DNA from: a virus
Virus record (IMG/VR): IMGVR_UViG_3300048011_000237
Location: 1-48,131 of that record
Strand: one strand, 5' to 3'
DNA: 48,131 bases
Position 1 is the stretch's first letter. Every line of letters starts with the position of its first letter. Shown here piece by piece: positions 1 through 8,055 of this stretch. Under the pieces are notes generated by a model that did no database searches, was not told the origin of the DNA, and saw only the letters and a list, made by a program, of their open reading frames with translations. The position numbers were made by a program, and so were the translations under genes.

Positions 1-83
1 AGTATATTTGGTTCGAATGTTCGATATATGAACTCTCGACCTGTACCATGTTGTTCTTCTATTCGTTCTCTGTATGGTTTCAT
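1..83 (-). CDS. Partial CDS, N-terminus only (function unknown)
   Basis: An open frame starts with ATG at 83 and runs off the left edge without a stop, so only about 27 residues are visible. They begin MKPYRERIEEQHGTGREF. The first eleven residues match the T4 internal-protein capsid-targeting leader (MKTYQEFIAEA) at M, K, Y, E, I and E. A box resembling the late promoter (CCTAAATA) ends exactly 5 nt before the ATG, the same spacing seen at four other late genes here. I do not recognise the product. A virion-associated protein is plausible but unproven. Confidence 0.5.
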   Translation of the reverse strand, partial: MKPYRERIEEQHGTGREFIYRTFEPNI

Positions 84-105
84 ACAAATATTTAGGTGTT
101 ATTTT

Positions 106-651
106 TTACCAGAAAAATGAACCACCACCACTCAGACCAAGTTGTTTTGCGTATCTTGGTAGTCTACATGACCAATATCCTGGTGTGGTTTTATCATTTG
201 CAGTATCACAATTATGTCTTGCGACATATGATGCTCTTGCCTTAGGGTCTTTAAATTTTACTGATAGACCTGATGTATCTCCGAATGTGACTTTCTTTGT
301 CTTGTCACCGTCTTTAACATAGACATAGAACTTCTTAGGCCCGCCTGCTTTAGGTTTACCTATTGCAACATCTTTATCTTCTTCTTCGTTCATCTCCATC
401 ATAGGACAATCTAGAGGTACAAGTTCATTCTCATAGATATCATACTCACCTAAGTTTGTTTCTAAGACTTGTTTATCTATCTCTGTAAGATTGTATCTTC
501 CTTCTGCAACTAGTTTTTTTGCCTCTTTGATTACTTCAAAGTACATCATTGAACCTAGTCTGAATGGATTATCTAATAGATTTGTTTCTGTCATCTGCAA
601 GTCTCTCAATGTGTCATCGATTGCCATGCCCTTGAATGTGTTTATCTTCAT
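106..651 (-). CDS. Conserved hypothetical, putative virion-associated protein
   Basis: A 181-residue protein of unknown function. The N-terminal half is acidic. The C-terminal 75 residues form a compact basic domain with the pattern KKFYVYVKDGDKTKKVTFGD followed by RHNCDTANDKTTPGYWSC. To my memory this segment recurs in uncultured marine phage proteins, often near structural genes. The two cysteines and the conserved aromatic residues suggest a small folded, possibly metal-binding domain. The start overlaps the stop of the preceding gene by 4 bp (ATGA), so translation is probably coupled. The neighbours carry late promoter boxes, which fits late virion expression. Confidence 0.75.
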   Translation of the reverse strand: MKINTFKGMAIDDTLRDLQMTETNLLDNPFRLGSMMYFEVIKEAKKLVAEGRYNLTEIDKQVLETNLGEYDIYENELVPLDCPMMEMNEEEDKDVAIGKPKAGGPKKFYVYVKDGDKTKKVTFGDTSGLSVKFKDPKARASYVARHNCDTANDKTTPGYWSCRLPRYAKQLGLSGGGSFFW

Positions 652-1055
652 TTTGCGTTACCTGGTGCAATATCTTTTAATGTCTTTTTGCCTTTGTTCA
701 TTTCTTTTTGTCTTACGACTTTCAACATCTTCTTGGCAAGTTTAGATATTGCTTTTGTTTTCTTATCGAGTATCTTTTCTAGAGCCCTCTTTTGACCCAT
801 ACCCAATTCTGCTTTGTTTTTACCTTTTAGAATTCTTGAGGCAATCTTACTTCGAGCTTGTTTTTGTGCCCTCTTCATAAGTTTCTTTGGGTCTAGAATC
901 TTTCTCTTCATTGCCTTCTTTCGTGCAAAGGCAATCTTCGCTTTGTTCTTACGCATTGCTCTGCGTTTCTTCATTCTAGTTTGTATAGAGTCTACCTCAG
1001 AAATGACTTCTGGTGTAGATTCTTCTTCGAATAAAGACTTGAAATCCTTAATCAT
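648..1055 (-). CDS. Highly basic small protein, putative nucleic-acid-binding or core protein
   Basis: A 135-residue protein with an exceptionally high Lys/Arg content and long predicted helices (for example RAMRKNKAKIAFARKKAMKR). The N-terminus MIKDFKSLFEEE is short and amphipathic, loosely like the leader of the proteins further upstream. No enzymatic motif is visible. Its charge fits a DNA-associated internal virion protein or a scaffold-like core component; this is inference from composition and position. The start overlaps the previous stop (TAATG), and the stop overlaps the next start, so it sits in a tightly coupled late operon. Confidence 0.75.
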   Translation of the reverse strand: MIKDFKSLFEEESTPEVISEVDSIQTRMKKRRAMRKNKAKIAFARKKAMKRKILDPKKLMKRAQKQARSKIASRILKGKNKAELGMGQKRALEKILDKKTKAISKLAKKMLKVVRQKEMNKGKKTLKDIAPGNAK

Positions 1056-1936
1056 TACTTCACCATTAAATCTTTGGCTCTTTTGCCTAATTTGATTTTC
1101 TTTTTAACTTTTCTAAGTTTATTTCTAATTCTACCCATGATACCCTTTGCAAGATTCTTAAACATACCTTCGTTGATTATGTCATCTGCCATAGTAGTAT
1201 GTTCGAATACAATCTCACCATCGCCTGTCATATGTTTAATTGCAGTGTATAGACATTCTCGTGTCATTGTATCGTCAGCGCCTAAACCAGCAGGTAGTTT
1301 TTCAAATATCTGAGACATTTCATTCCACATGTATGATGCGAGCATATCTTTTTTACTGTATTCTGCATCATCATCATAGAATGTTTCTAGTTTCTTTTGA
1401 CCCATTTGAAAATACTTTCTCATGGCATCATTCATTTTGTTATTTGCTTTGGTGATAGAGGTATCAGTCATACGGTCACCAATGAAGGCAAAGTAGTAAT
1501 CACCTGTTCTGATAGGATATGATAATGCACTCCACTCATTTTTCATGGCACTATTATTTTCGTAATGGTCTTCATCTTCGTTGTCCATAATCCATTGAAC
1601 TTCGTCTGAATTAAATCCTACTTTCTTTGCGTACTTTTGGATATTCATTTTTTTGGATAATGCTTCAGATAGAATCAGTGCATCGATTTCTTCTTCAAGT
1701 TCTTTTAGTTCTACTGACTCATTGTAAGGATATCCCTTTAAAGGATTATCAAACAACATAGACATATGATTCTTCTTGCCTTCTTTGTTCTTCTTACCTT
1801 GAATCTTAATCATCTTGTCTACATTTTCAGTATAAGATGTTTCTAATTCACCTGGTGTATCTGCCTTGTAAGCGGCAAGCATTTCATCTGTACCCATTAG
1901 ATGAACACCATTGTCTGTTTTATTACCTTTTGCCAT
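1055..1936 (-). CDS. Conserved hypothetical protein in the late operon
   Basis: A 293-residue, mostly helical protein I do not recognise. The first 75 residues are polar and Lys/Glu rich. The middle contains an aromatic and Asp-rich segment (residues about 115-165, with WIMDNEDEDHYENN). The C-terminal 35 residues are strongly basic (RIRNKLRKVKKKIKLGKRAK). It overlaps the preceding gene by 14 bp and the following one by 1 bp. An internal virion protein is likely from context only. Confidence 0.7.
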   Translation of the reverse strand: MAKGNKTDNGVHLMGTDEMLAAYKADTPGELETSYTENVDKMIKIQGKKNKEGKKNHMSMLFDNPLKGYPYNESVELKELEEEIDALILSEALSKKMNIQKYAKKVGFNSDEVQWIMDNEDEDHYENNSAMKNEWSALSYPIRTGDYYFAFIGDRMTDTSITKANNKMNDAMRKYFQMGQKKLETFYDDDAEYSKKDMLASYMWNEMSQIFEKLPAGLGADDTMTRECLYTAIKHMTGDGEIVFEHTTMADDIINEGMFKNLAKGIMGRIRNKLRKVKKKIKLGKRAKDLMVK

Positions 1937-2927
1937 TTTTAATTATCCCCTGTTTTACTAGTCTTTCTCTAAGTCTAGGTTCTTTTCTATTATAGTTTTT
2001 AGATACTATTGATAGATTTGATTTATCATTATTCATTGGGTTGTTATCTTTATGATGAACATCTTTACCCTTTATGTCTTTGTTGTCTTTTAACTGATTT
2101 CTAGCTGAATTTCTTGCAGCTCGTCTTTTGATTTGTTCTGGTTTGCCTTGATAGTTCTCATACTCTTTTTTGTAATCTCTATCTTCTTCTACAGTATCTT
2201 CGCCCATTACTAACTGACCCAATGCCTGTGATATTTGAGTCAATACAGGTATTGGTATTTGTGCAATTAATTGTGCCTGAGCAGATGAAACACCTTTCAT
2301 CTTACTTAACATTGCTTTGACTTTTGCGTTCTCTTCTATCTCGGTCTCTTCTGGCACACAATTAGGAACTACTTTTCCACCTTTCTTTTTTGTACCAACT
2401 TGTTTGTAACCATCCCAGCATGCTTCGTCCATTGTGAAGTCTTCGTCTGCAACGAATGACTCACCTCTAACTTTGTTTGCAAGGTCTTTGTCTGCCTTGC
2501 CCCATGTGCCTGAACCTTTAGTGATAAAACTATTCACTCTGGCAAATGCCCATTGTGGTGCAGTTGTACCAGGTCTATGACCAGTCTTATATGCAGCCAA
2601 TCCTCTATCGTAAACTTTCTTTAGAATACCATATGAGATGCCTGATTTCTTTGCCTTGTTTACCAAACCTGTAATCTTTTCTACTATCACGGTTTCTTCG
2701 CCAAACTGTTTTTCATACTTCTTAGTATGAACTGACTTCTTAGTCTTACCTTCATCATCACCAGGTGCAGGTCCACTTTTCTTTGCCTTAAAGTGTGCAT
2801 CTCGTTTTTGTTTAGTGTCTTTAGACAAACCACTATGATATTTTGCAGGTTGTGAACCTTCTTTATCTTTAATGTCTTTGTCTTGTTTAACTCTTTGTTC
2901 TAAGATTCTTTTAAATAATGTAGTCAT
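1923..2927 (-). CDS. Virion-associated-type protein with C-terminal HNH-like domain
   Basis: A 334-residue protein made of modules. Residues about 27-47 carry the KYHSGLSKDTKQKRDAHF motif that I recall from marine T4-like phage proteins near head genes. The centre has CWDGYKQVGTKKKGGKVVPN. The last about 85 residues look like an HNH-type domain: DVHHKDNNPMNNDKSNL, with paired histidines near residues 291-292, preceded by an arginine-rich helix. HNH folds usually cleave or nick DNA, but no cleavage activity is shown here. The start (MTTLFKRILEQRV) has no Shine-Dalgarno, and a late box CATAAATA ends 5 nt upstream of the ATG. Confidence 0.75.
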   Translation of the reverse strand: MTTLFKRILEQRVKQDKDIKDKEGSQPAKYHSGLSKDTKQKRDAHFKAKKSGPAPGDDEGKTKKSVHTKKYEKQFGEETVIVEKITGLVNKAKKSGISYGILKKVYDRGLAAYKTGHRPGTTAPQWAFARVNSFITKGSGTWGKADKDLANKVRGESFVADEDFTMDEACWDGYKQVGTKKKGGKVVPNCVPEETEIEENAKVKAMLSKMKGVSSAQAQLIAQIPIPVLTQISQALGQLVMGEDTVEEDRDYKKEYENYQGKPEQIKRRAARNSARNQLKDNKDIKGKDVHHKDNNPMNNDKSNLSIVSKNYNRKEPRLRERLVKQGIIKNGKR

Positions 2928-2931
2928 ACTT

Positions 2932-4233
2932 CTATTTATGTAATTTCTTTGTTAATAGTTGTCTTTGTTTCCAGAGTGTTGCTCTGGTGTTTCCAGGAAA
3001 TGATGTAGACCATGCCATCAATTTACCAAAGACTGAGTTAGTTTTTCTTTTTAAAGAATCTAAATCATCATCATTTGATACTTGCATGAAGTCTCTTTTG
3101 AATAGTTTCTGCATAGATGCAATATTCTTTTGTGAATTGTTCCAATCTTTCTTAACAATCGCATCTGGTAATTGTCTTGGTCTTGAACTGTTTCTTGCCA
3201 ATGCGTTTGGAAGTGATGTACTGACATACACCATTTTAGATTCGTAACCAAGTTTATCTAACATGTTCTTATACGCTTTAATCTTAGTGTCGTTTGCACT
3301 TGTAGTATCGAAGATAAGACCAAGTCTATTGTCAATGTATCTGTCCATCAATCGAGTAGTTTGTCTCTTCGCCTTCTTTCTAATTGGGTCTCTGATATCG
3401 GCAGGTACTGCATTTAAGTCTAAGGTTTGACCTGCCTTCTTTAGACCATTCTCAAATGACTTATCTGTATTGACTAGTTTCAACCCTAATGCCTTCAAAC
3501 CCAAACCATCTACTACTGTTGACTTACCAGAACCTGGACCACCCATGAAGAATACTGCCTTAAAGATACCTGGGTCATATACACCTTCTCTAAGTAAGTC
3601 CTCAATCATGTAGTCTGGTAGAGTGGAGAACGACTCCTCTGCGATTCCCATACCTCTACGCACATCTTTGTATAGTTTGTCTGCGAGTTTTTTATCTGGC
3701 ACGCCACCTTTGAATGAATCAAAGTCATCTTGTTCTGCGGCTGCCCTCATCTTAGATGCACTCATACCTGACACATCATCAGCATCTGGATCCCTTTCAC
3801 CAGCACTAACTATGTTTATATCATCGAACTTATAGAAACCGTGTCTTGCCTTTACACCATTGTATTTCTTAAGTAGTGTTTCGAATTCTCTGATTCTATC
3901 TGAACCAACAACCATAGTGATACTAGTATAACCTTGTTTGTGTAATGCGTTTGCGACATCGAATACTGTTCTGGCGTTTGCATCTGGTACACCAACCTTC
4001 TTAGAAAAGAACTTTCTTAGATACTGAATCTTTGTTTTGTGATTCAGTGGATTTTTTCTCTTATCATTTGAGTGAGAAGTAAATATCATTGGGTCGCCTT
4101 TTACTGACTTTGATACCTTGTTTAGTTTATCGACAAGTTTACCATGCCCAATTGTGGGTGGGTTGAACCTTCCGAATGAAAAAACAGCGGGTCTTTGTTT
4201 CGCCTCTGATATGAATGATTGTAATGTTTTCAT
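2932..4233 (-). CDS. HxGH-type nucleotidyltransferase fused to P-loop kinase
   Basis: A two-domain enzyme of 433 residues. The N-terminal domain (about 10-185) is a cytidylyltransferase-like nucleotidyltransferase: FSFGRFNPPTIGHGKLV is the HxGH-type site and SGMSASKMRAAA matches the distal SxxxxR-type motif, as in NMN adenylyltransferases. The C-terminal domain (about 225-420) has a Walker A, FFMGGPGSGKSTVV, as in polynucleotide or nucleoside kinases. The substrate is not determinable. I start at the ATG at 4233 because MKTLQSFISEA then matches the T4 capsid-targeting leader, and the ATG overlaps the upstream stop (TAATG). An in-frame ATG at 4245 is possible. Packaging in the head is inferred from the leader. 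Confidence 0.82.
   Translation of the reverse strand: MKTLQSFISEAKQRPAVFSFGRFNPPTIGHGKLVDKLNKVSKSVKGDPMIFTSHSNDKRKNPLNHKTKIQYLRKFFSKKVGVPDANARTVFDVANALHKQGYTSITMVVGSDRIREFETLLKKYNGVKARHGFYKFDDINIVSAGERDPDADDVSGMSASKMRAAAEQDDFDSFKGGVPDKKLADKLYKDVRRGMGIAEESFSTLPDYMIEDLLREGVYDPGIFKAVFFMGGPGSGKSTVVDGLGLKALGLKLVNTDKSFENGLKKAGQTLDLNAVPADIRDPIRKKAKRQTTRLMDRYIDNRLGLIFDTTSANDTKIKAYKNMLDKLGYESKMVYVSTSLPNALARNSSRPRQLPDAIVKKDWNNSQKNIASMQKLFKRDFMQVSNDDDLDSLKRKTNSVFGKLMAWSTSFPGNTRATLWKQRQLLTKKLHK
2933..2940 (-). promoter_or_regulatory. Late (gp55-type) promoter box CATAAATA
   Basis: The minus strand reads CATAAATA, then GAAGT, then the ATG at 2927. The box lies in the 3' end of the upstream gene. T4 late promoters are TATAAATA with transcription starting about 5-6 nt beyond, so the transcript would begin at or next to the start codon. 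The same 5-nt spacing recurs at 14781, 32635 and 42425. Confidence 0.65.
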
Positions 4234-5438
4234 TATTTGTCCCATGCCTTTGCAGCTGTAAAGTTATTTAGTGAGAACTCCATACGGTCTACTAACTTCA
4301 CTGCCTTACCGTCATCATCGATTGCAACATATCCCTCAGGATTTACTACTTTTAAACCTGTGGGTGTTCTTACGAATGTGCCGATTGATTTTGCTTTGTT
4401 TAAACCATCTATGATAATCTGTTTCGCCTCAACCATGCCTACTTGAAACTCTGTCAATGCAGTTATGAATGGTTTAAGACTTCTGATATCTCTGACAAGG
4501 TCTTTACCTATTTGTTCTTTGATATCTTTTGTCTTCTGCATCTTTACTGCACCAACCACTTTTGTTTTCCAATAGTTCTCAAAGTGTTTAAGATAATCAT
4601 TATAGTTTAGATTGAACTTACCCTTTCTTATTTGGGCGTTCATGTATGTTTTGTATGTTGCACCTGCACCTTTAGATGCAATGGTGTCTTGTATCTTCAT
4701 AAACTTAATCAGTGAAGGTCTTTTGATTTTATGAAATGACTTACCTGTTTTAGTAAGTAGAGTAGATAACTTAAGTGTTTCTTTTCCTGTGAGTGTAGAA
4801 TTACCTGCAACATTCTTAAAGGTTGCATCATCAATCCATACATCATTGTTATGACCTAAAGAAGATATATCTGCACCGAATGAGGCGCCCAAATCATCTA
4901 TACTTGAACCCTCGTATGTCGTATGAAATACTATACCATACTTGGCATTTGCAATCTGTTTACCTAATTCTGATTGAACTGGTACAGCATACATGATTGT
5001 GTTAGGTTGAAATGTAATGTGTTCTACATCATTTATTTTCTTCATCTTCTTATCTGCCTGAGTAAACATCAAGTCACCTTGCATTACTTTATTCCAGGAT
5101 AGTTTAGATAGATACTCGAATGAGTCTATGAACTTCTTCTCTAAGTCTCCAGATAGTTCAGATGCGTTCTTAATTTCTGATACTGAACAATAGAACTTAG
5201 GTTCTTTATTGAATAATGATTTCTTTGCGACAAAGAATCTGCCGTCTTCTGGATGTTTTCCACAAAAGATTGCAGGTGCACCATCCCATTTGACAGTCAT
5301 GTTGAATTTTTTCTTGGCATTTCCTTTCATCATGTCTCTGAGTGCGAGTAGAAAGGTTATAGAAGCACGACCACCATCAATACCGTTATTGATGATTTCA
5401 TCTTCTAAATGTTCTAAATGTAGATTTTTAACGGCCAT
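4233..5438 (-). CDS. KxDG-motif nucleotidyltransferase-like protein (RNA/DNA ligase-like)
   Basis: A 401-residue protein usually annotated as hypothetical in marine T4-like phages. Residues 48-60 read TVKWDGAPAIFCG, which matches the KxDG adenylation motif of ATP-dependent ligases and capping enzymes. Downstream are RFFVAKKS, VMQGDLMFT (motif III-like) and YGIVFHTTYEG (motif IV-like). The ligase assignment is my inference from motif order; the rest of the protein is divergent. It is followed with 1-bp overlap by a nucleotidyltransferase/kinase fusion, so the pair could form an end-healing and sealing cassette. The mRNA start is unusual: no Shine-Dalgarno, and an inverted repeat just before the ATG. 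Confidence 0.72.
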   Translation of the reverse strand: MAVKNLHLEHLEDEIINNGIDGGRASITFLLALRDMMKGNAKKKFNMTVKWDGAPAIFCGKHPEDGRFFVAKKSLFNKEPKFYCSVSEIKNASELSGDLEKKFIDSFEYLSKLSWNKVMQGDLMFTQADKKMKKINDVEHITFQPNTIMYAVPVQSELGKQIANAKYGIVFHTTYEGSSIDDLGASFGADISSLGHNNDVWIDDATFKNVAGNSTLTGKETLKLSTLLTKTGKSFHKIKRPSLIKFMKIQDTIASKGAGATYKTYMNAQIRKGKFNLNYNDYLKHFENYWKTKVVGAVKMQKTKDIKEQIGKDLVRDIRSLKPFITALTEFQVGMVEAKQIIIDGLNKAKSIGTFVRTPTGLKVVNPEGYVAIDDDGKAVKLVDRMEFSLNNFTAAKAWDK

Positions 5439-5440
5439 AA

Positions 5441-5477
5441 GTAGTTATCACATTGTTGTGTATAACTACTATTTATG
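5441..5477 (-). promoter_or_regulatory. Late promoter box abutting an inverted repeat
   Basis: CATAAATA (5470-5477) is followed immediately by an inverted repeat, GTAGTTAT (5462-5469) and ATAACTAC (5441-5448), with an inner CACA/TGTG pair and the ATG only 2 nt further on. A late transcript starting 5-6 nt after the box would lack most of the 5' arm. Read-through RNA would form the full stem next to the start codon. Confidence 0.55.
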
Positions 5478-5488
5478 TATTTTGAAAG

Positions 5489-5941
5489 CTATGGTGTTTC
5501 GAAAGTGGCGTCTGCATCGCCTTCTAACAGCGTTGTAGCAAAAGATATATTAGCGGTAATTGATTGTACTGCATTATAGGCGACAATCTTTTCATCATCG
5601 ATTTCTGATTCACTCTTTTTATCTTGATTCCAATATGAATACATTCCGCCTGATGTGGCGTCTGGATTTGCAGTTCTCCATGCATTAAGAGCTTCTATAA
5701 TGTCTCCAGTGCCTGTCCATTCAAATATCTTATGTGAATGTGCAACATCGTCTACGGTTAAGTCTGAAGATTCTGATAAACTCACAATTATAGAATCATC
5801 TGTTTCATCTGCATCTTTAGAATAGAAATAAAATGTTCTGGAAGTTCCTGCATCTCCACCCATCAAATCGTACCTGTTTTGCCATTCGATTAATTTTGAT
5901 TGCATATCTGCTAAGTACGCATCATATCTAATTGTTGCCAT
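5489..5941 (-). CDS. Conserved hypothetical protein
   Basis: A 150-residue acidic protein without recognisable motifs. It begins MATIRYDAYLADMQSKLIEW and has several Thr/Ser-rich strands (for example SDLTVDDVAHSHKIFEW), so a mixed alpha/beta or beta-rich fold is likely. The start is supported by a good Shine-Dalgarno (ACGGAGAT, then ATAA, then ATG). It lies among late genes, so a minor virion role is possible. No function can be assigned. Confidence 0.7.
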   Translation of the reverse strand: MATIRYDAYLADMQSKLIEWQNRYDLMGGDAGTSRTFYFYSKDADETDDSIIVSLSESSDLTVDDVAHSHKIFEWTGTGDIIEALNAWRTANPDATSGGMYSYWNQDKKSESEIDDEKIVAYNAVQSITANISFATTLLEGDADATFETP

Positions 5942-5974
5942 TTATATCTCCGTGTTAAATTTCTATACTACTAT

Positions 5975-6151
5975 TTAGTTTTTTGATAGCGGTCTAGAGT
6001 GCAATTTTTCTTCTAATTGAGAAACTTTTTTCATTAATATCTCTGCCTTTTTGGTTTCACCAACAGACTTGAGTTCTTTAATGTCTCTCTTTAGTTGCAC
6101 CTTCTTTTGAAGTACTGACAATACTTCTTTAGGTTTTAAGTTCTTCGTCAT
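5975..6151 (-). CDS. Small coiled-coil protein (58 aa)
   Basis: A 58-residue ORF, MTKNLKPKEVLSVLQKKVQL and onward, ending HSRPLSKN. It is Lys/Glu rich with leucines in heptad-like spacing, so a single coiled coil or helical hairpin is likely. A full-consensus late box TATAAATA (6159-6166) ends 7 nt before the ATG, which supports its being a real late gene. No function is recognised. Confidence 0.62.
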   Translation of the reverse strand: MTKNLKPKEVLSVLQKKVQLKRDIKELKSVGETKKAEILMKKVSQLEEKLHSRPLSKN

Positions 6152-6158
6152 AATCTAT

Positions 6159-6166
6159 TATTTATA
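6159..6166 (-). promoter_or_regulatory. Late promoter box TATAAATA
   Basis: A perfect T4-type late box lies 7 nt upstream of the 58-codon gene that starts at 6151, between that gene and the tRNA-Arg. The gp55 encoded at 45213-45755 would recognise it. Confidence 0.65.
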
Positions 6167-6176
6167 TCACAATTTT

Positions 6177-6253
6177 TGGCCGACCTGAGAGGATTCGAAC
6201 CTCTGACCCTCGGTTTAGAAGACCGATGCTCTATCCAACTGAGCTACAGGCCG
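6177..6253 (-). tRNA. tRNA-Arg (UCU anticodon)
   Basis: A complete cloverleaf on the minus strand. The acceptor CGGCCTG pairs with CAGGTCG, allowing one G-U. The D-arm starts TAGCTC. The anticodon stem TCGGT/ACCGA encloses CTTCTAA, so the anticodon is TCT. The T-arm is AGAGG TTCGAAT CCTCT. A genome-encoded CCA follows the discriminator G. It reads AGA, a common codon in this AT-rich genome. Confidence 0.95.
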
Positions 6254-6263
6254 AACATTCTTT

Positions 6264-7571
6264 TTACATCAACGGAGCAAAATTAAATTCTGGTTTACCG
6301 TTGCTGTCGTAAACTTCTCCTGTAATGACAATATAATCTTCTGGTCTATCAAAGTGATTCTCATACCATTTTTGCATTGTCATTGTTGCGTTGTCGCCAG
6401 AAGATTTAAAATCATCTTTAGTGACCCATGTAATCATTTGAAAGTACCTAGAGTTAGCAGTAGGATTACCCCTAGAATCTGAGGTCATCATTGTAAGTAA
6501 GAAAGGTTTTGAATTAAATAACTTAGTAGAAGCAGTTTTACCAGCAGTCGCCATAGTTTTAGATGCAGTTCCTTTCCAAGTAAATGCCTTTATCTCTAAA
6601 CTTTCATCTTCATATTGTGCTTTACACTTGTTCACAAAAACTATATCTTCATAATTTATACCTGTTTGAGTTGTAAGTGCATTGTCACCTGTTTCGTCAA
6701 ATGATTTTGCAAACCCAAATTGAGTTGCATTACTAATGTCTGTAAGTAAAAATTGTTTCTCAGAACCAAACTGTGGATTAGTTGGCACTTCATATGTAAT
6801 GCCATCATCTGTGGTTATAGATGTAGTCAATCTTTTATCGGAGTATTGTTTTGTGTATCTTTTAGCTCTCTCAATAATAGTTTCTGCTCGTTCATCGCCT
6901 TTTAAAAATGCTACCACATTAAATTTATTTGGGTCAACTTTTCTTGCTTTTTTTGTGCCCTCTCTAGCAATTTTTAATGCTTGATGTATTGTTGTTTTAT
7001 CGTTTGGGTCATCAACTGCTTGAAGTAAATCGAATCTATCAAACTCTGCATATATTCTGTATGCATCTTTTAAAGTTTTTTCTGAAATGCCCCACTTGAT
7101 ACCAAAAGCAATTTTGAATTCGGATGTATTTTTAACTGACCAACCTTTACCAGTTTCTCTGAAACTTCTTTCATTTTTAACAGATAATCTTTTAGATAGT
7201 TTAGGTATCGCAATTTGCAATTTCTTTTCATTTCTTTCTGTTGACTTATCATCATTATCTGACTCTAGCAATTCTAGTTCATCATCTTTTTCGTTATTAG
7301 GGTTAAATGTGTAAGGTGTTGTTTCAACTTGAACATTACCACCTAATTCTTTAGCGATATATGTTCTTCGATTGCCACCATAGACAACATTTTTTTCATC
7401 TGCTTTGATTGGTCTTGTGTTGAGAAACTCTTCGCCAGCATCAAGTCTTGCTTTCATAGACTTACGAAGTTCTTGCATCTCATCGTCTTCGGTAGACCAT
7501 CCATTTGGATATAACTCTTTGTTATATGGATGTTCTATTAAATCTTTTGGATTCATTATTTTCATTGTCAT
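6264..7571 (-). CDS. ParB/sulfiredoxin-fold domain protein
   Basis: A 435-residue protein with an N-terminal ParB-like domain: MNPKDLIEHPYN at the start, then TRPIKADEKNVVYGGNRR (the GxxRR-type phosphate-binding motif) and YIAKELGG, within about 100 residues. The remainder (about 110-435) is polar and unrecognised. ParB-fold proteins in phages can be DNA-binding, nucleases or CTP/ATP-dependent switches; I cannot choose. I start at the ATG at 7571, not at 7652, because AAGGAGAT lies 8-14 nt upstream at the end of the HAD gene. The two genes are separated by one base. Confidence 0.72.
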   Translation of the reverse strand: MTMKIMNPKDLIEHPYNKELYPNGWSTEDDEMQELRKSMKARLDAGEEFLNTRPIKADEKNVVYGGNRRTYIAKELGGNVQVETTPYTFNPNNEKDDELELLESDNDDKSTERNEKKLQIAIPKLSKRLSVKNERSFRETGKGWSVKNTSEFKIAFGIKWGISEKTLKDAYRIYAEFDRFDLLQAVDDPNDKTTIHQALKIAREGTKKARKVDPNKFNVVAFLKGDERAETIIERAKRYTKQYSDKRLTTSITTDDGITYEVPTNPQFGSEKQFLLTDISNATQFGFAKSFDETGDNALTTQTGINYEDIVFVNKCKAQYEDESLEIKAFTWKGTASKTMATAGKTASTKLFNSKPFLLTMMTSDSRGNPTANSRYFQMITWVTKDDFKSSGDNATMTMQKWYENHFDRPEDYIVITGEVYDSNGKPEFNFAPLM

Positions 7572-7572
7572 A

Positions 7573-8019
7573 TTAAAAATCTCCTTCTGCAACTTGGACA
7601 ACTGTAGTGCCTCTTTTTCTCCACATTTCGACAACTTGATTTCTGTCGTCAAAGACTAAATCAATCTTGCCACCTAATTCTTCGAACTTATCTGCAAGTT
7701 CAGATTTGAATTCATCATCTTTTCTGAAATCGCCATCTGGTCTTAAGAACAAACCTTGGTGATTGTCGCCAATCCATTCTGCAATTTGTTTCTCTGTAAT
7801 CTCCCTCTCTGACTCATTTCTTGCACTGAAGAAGGCAACTTGGTCACCTTGTGCAATGAATCTTTTTGCAATGTCACATACCCACTGAACTGGAGTATCG
7901 TTTACTGTTTCTGCTCTAAAAGACTGCCAATCGTTATTACCATTGACAAAATGCCTTCTATGTTCGACATCAGCGATAGTGCCGTCAACATCGAAAATTA
8001 TTGTTTGTTTCTTTATCAT
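7573..8019 (-). CDS. HAD-superfamily phosphatase (polynucleotide 3'-phosphatase-like)
   Basis: A 148-residue single-domain HAD enzyme. Motif I is IIFDVDGTIAD (nucleophile Asp and acid/base Asp). Motif II is AFFSARNES. Motif IV is LVFDDRNQVVEMWR. The length and motif layout resemble the phosphatase half of T4 polynucleotide kinase, but there is no kinase domain here. The substrate could be a 3'-phosphate end or a nucleotide. It is transcribed from a class A promoter whose -10 box ends 6 nt before the ATG, so the mRNA is probably leaderless. The ParB-like gene follows directly. Confidence 0.8.
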   Translation of the reverse strand: MIKKQTIIFDVDGTIADVEHRRHFVNGNNDWQSFRAETVNDTPVQWVCDIAKRFIAQGDQVAFFSARNESEREITEKQIAEWIGDNHQGLFLRPDGDFRKDDEFKSELADKFEELGGKIDLVFDDRNQVVEMWRKRGTTVVQVAEGDF

Positions 8020-8025
8020 GTGTCC

Positions 8026-8055
8026 ATTATTGCATTAAATGAAGGTCACCGTCAA
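8026..8055 (-). promoter_or_regulatory. Class A early promoter (HAD phosphatase gene)
   Basis: The -35 box TTGACG (8050-8055), an 18-bp spacer and the -10 box AATAAT (8026-8031) precede the ATG at 8019 by only 6 nt. The spacer starts GTGACCTTCA, close to the spacer of the other class A copies. Confidence 0.6.

Noticed and set aside
74-322. Plus-strand frames in 74-1455.
   Set aside because: All lie opposite good minus-strand genes and lack ribosome sites.
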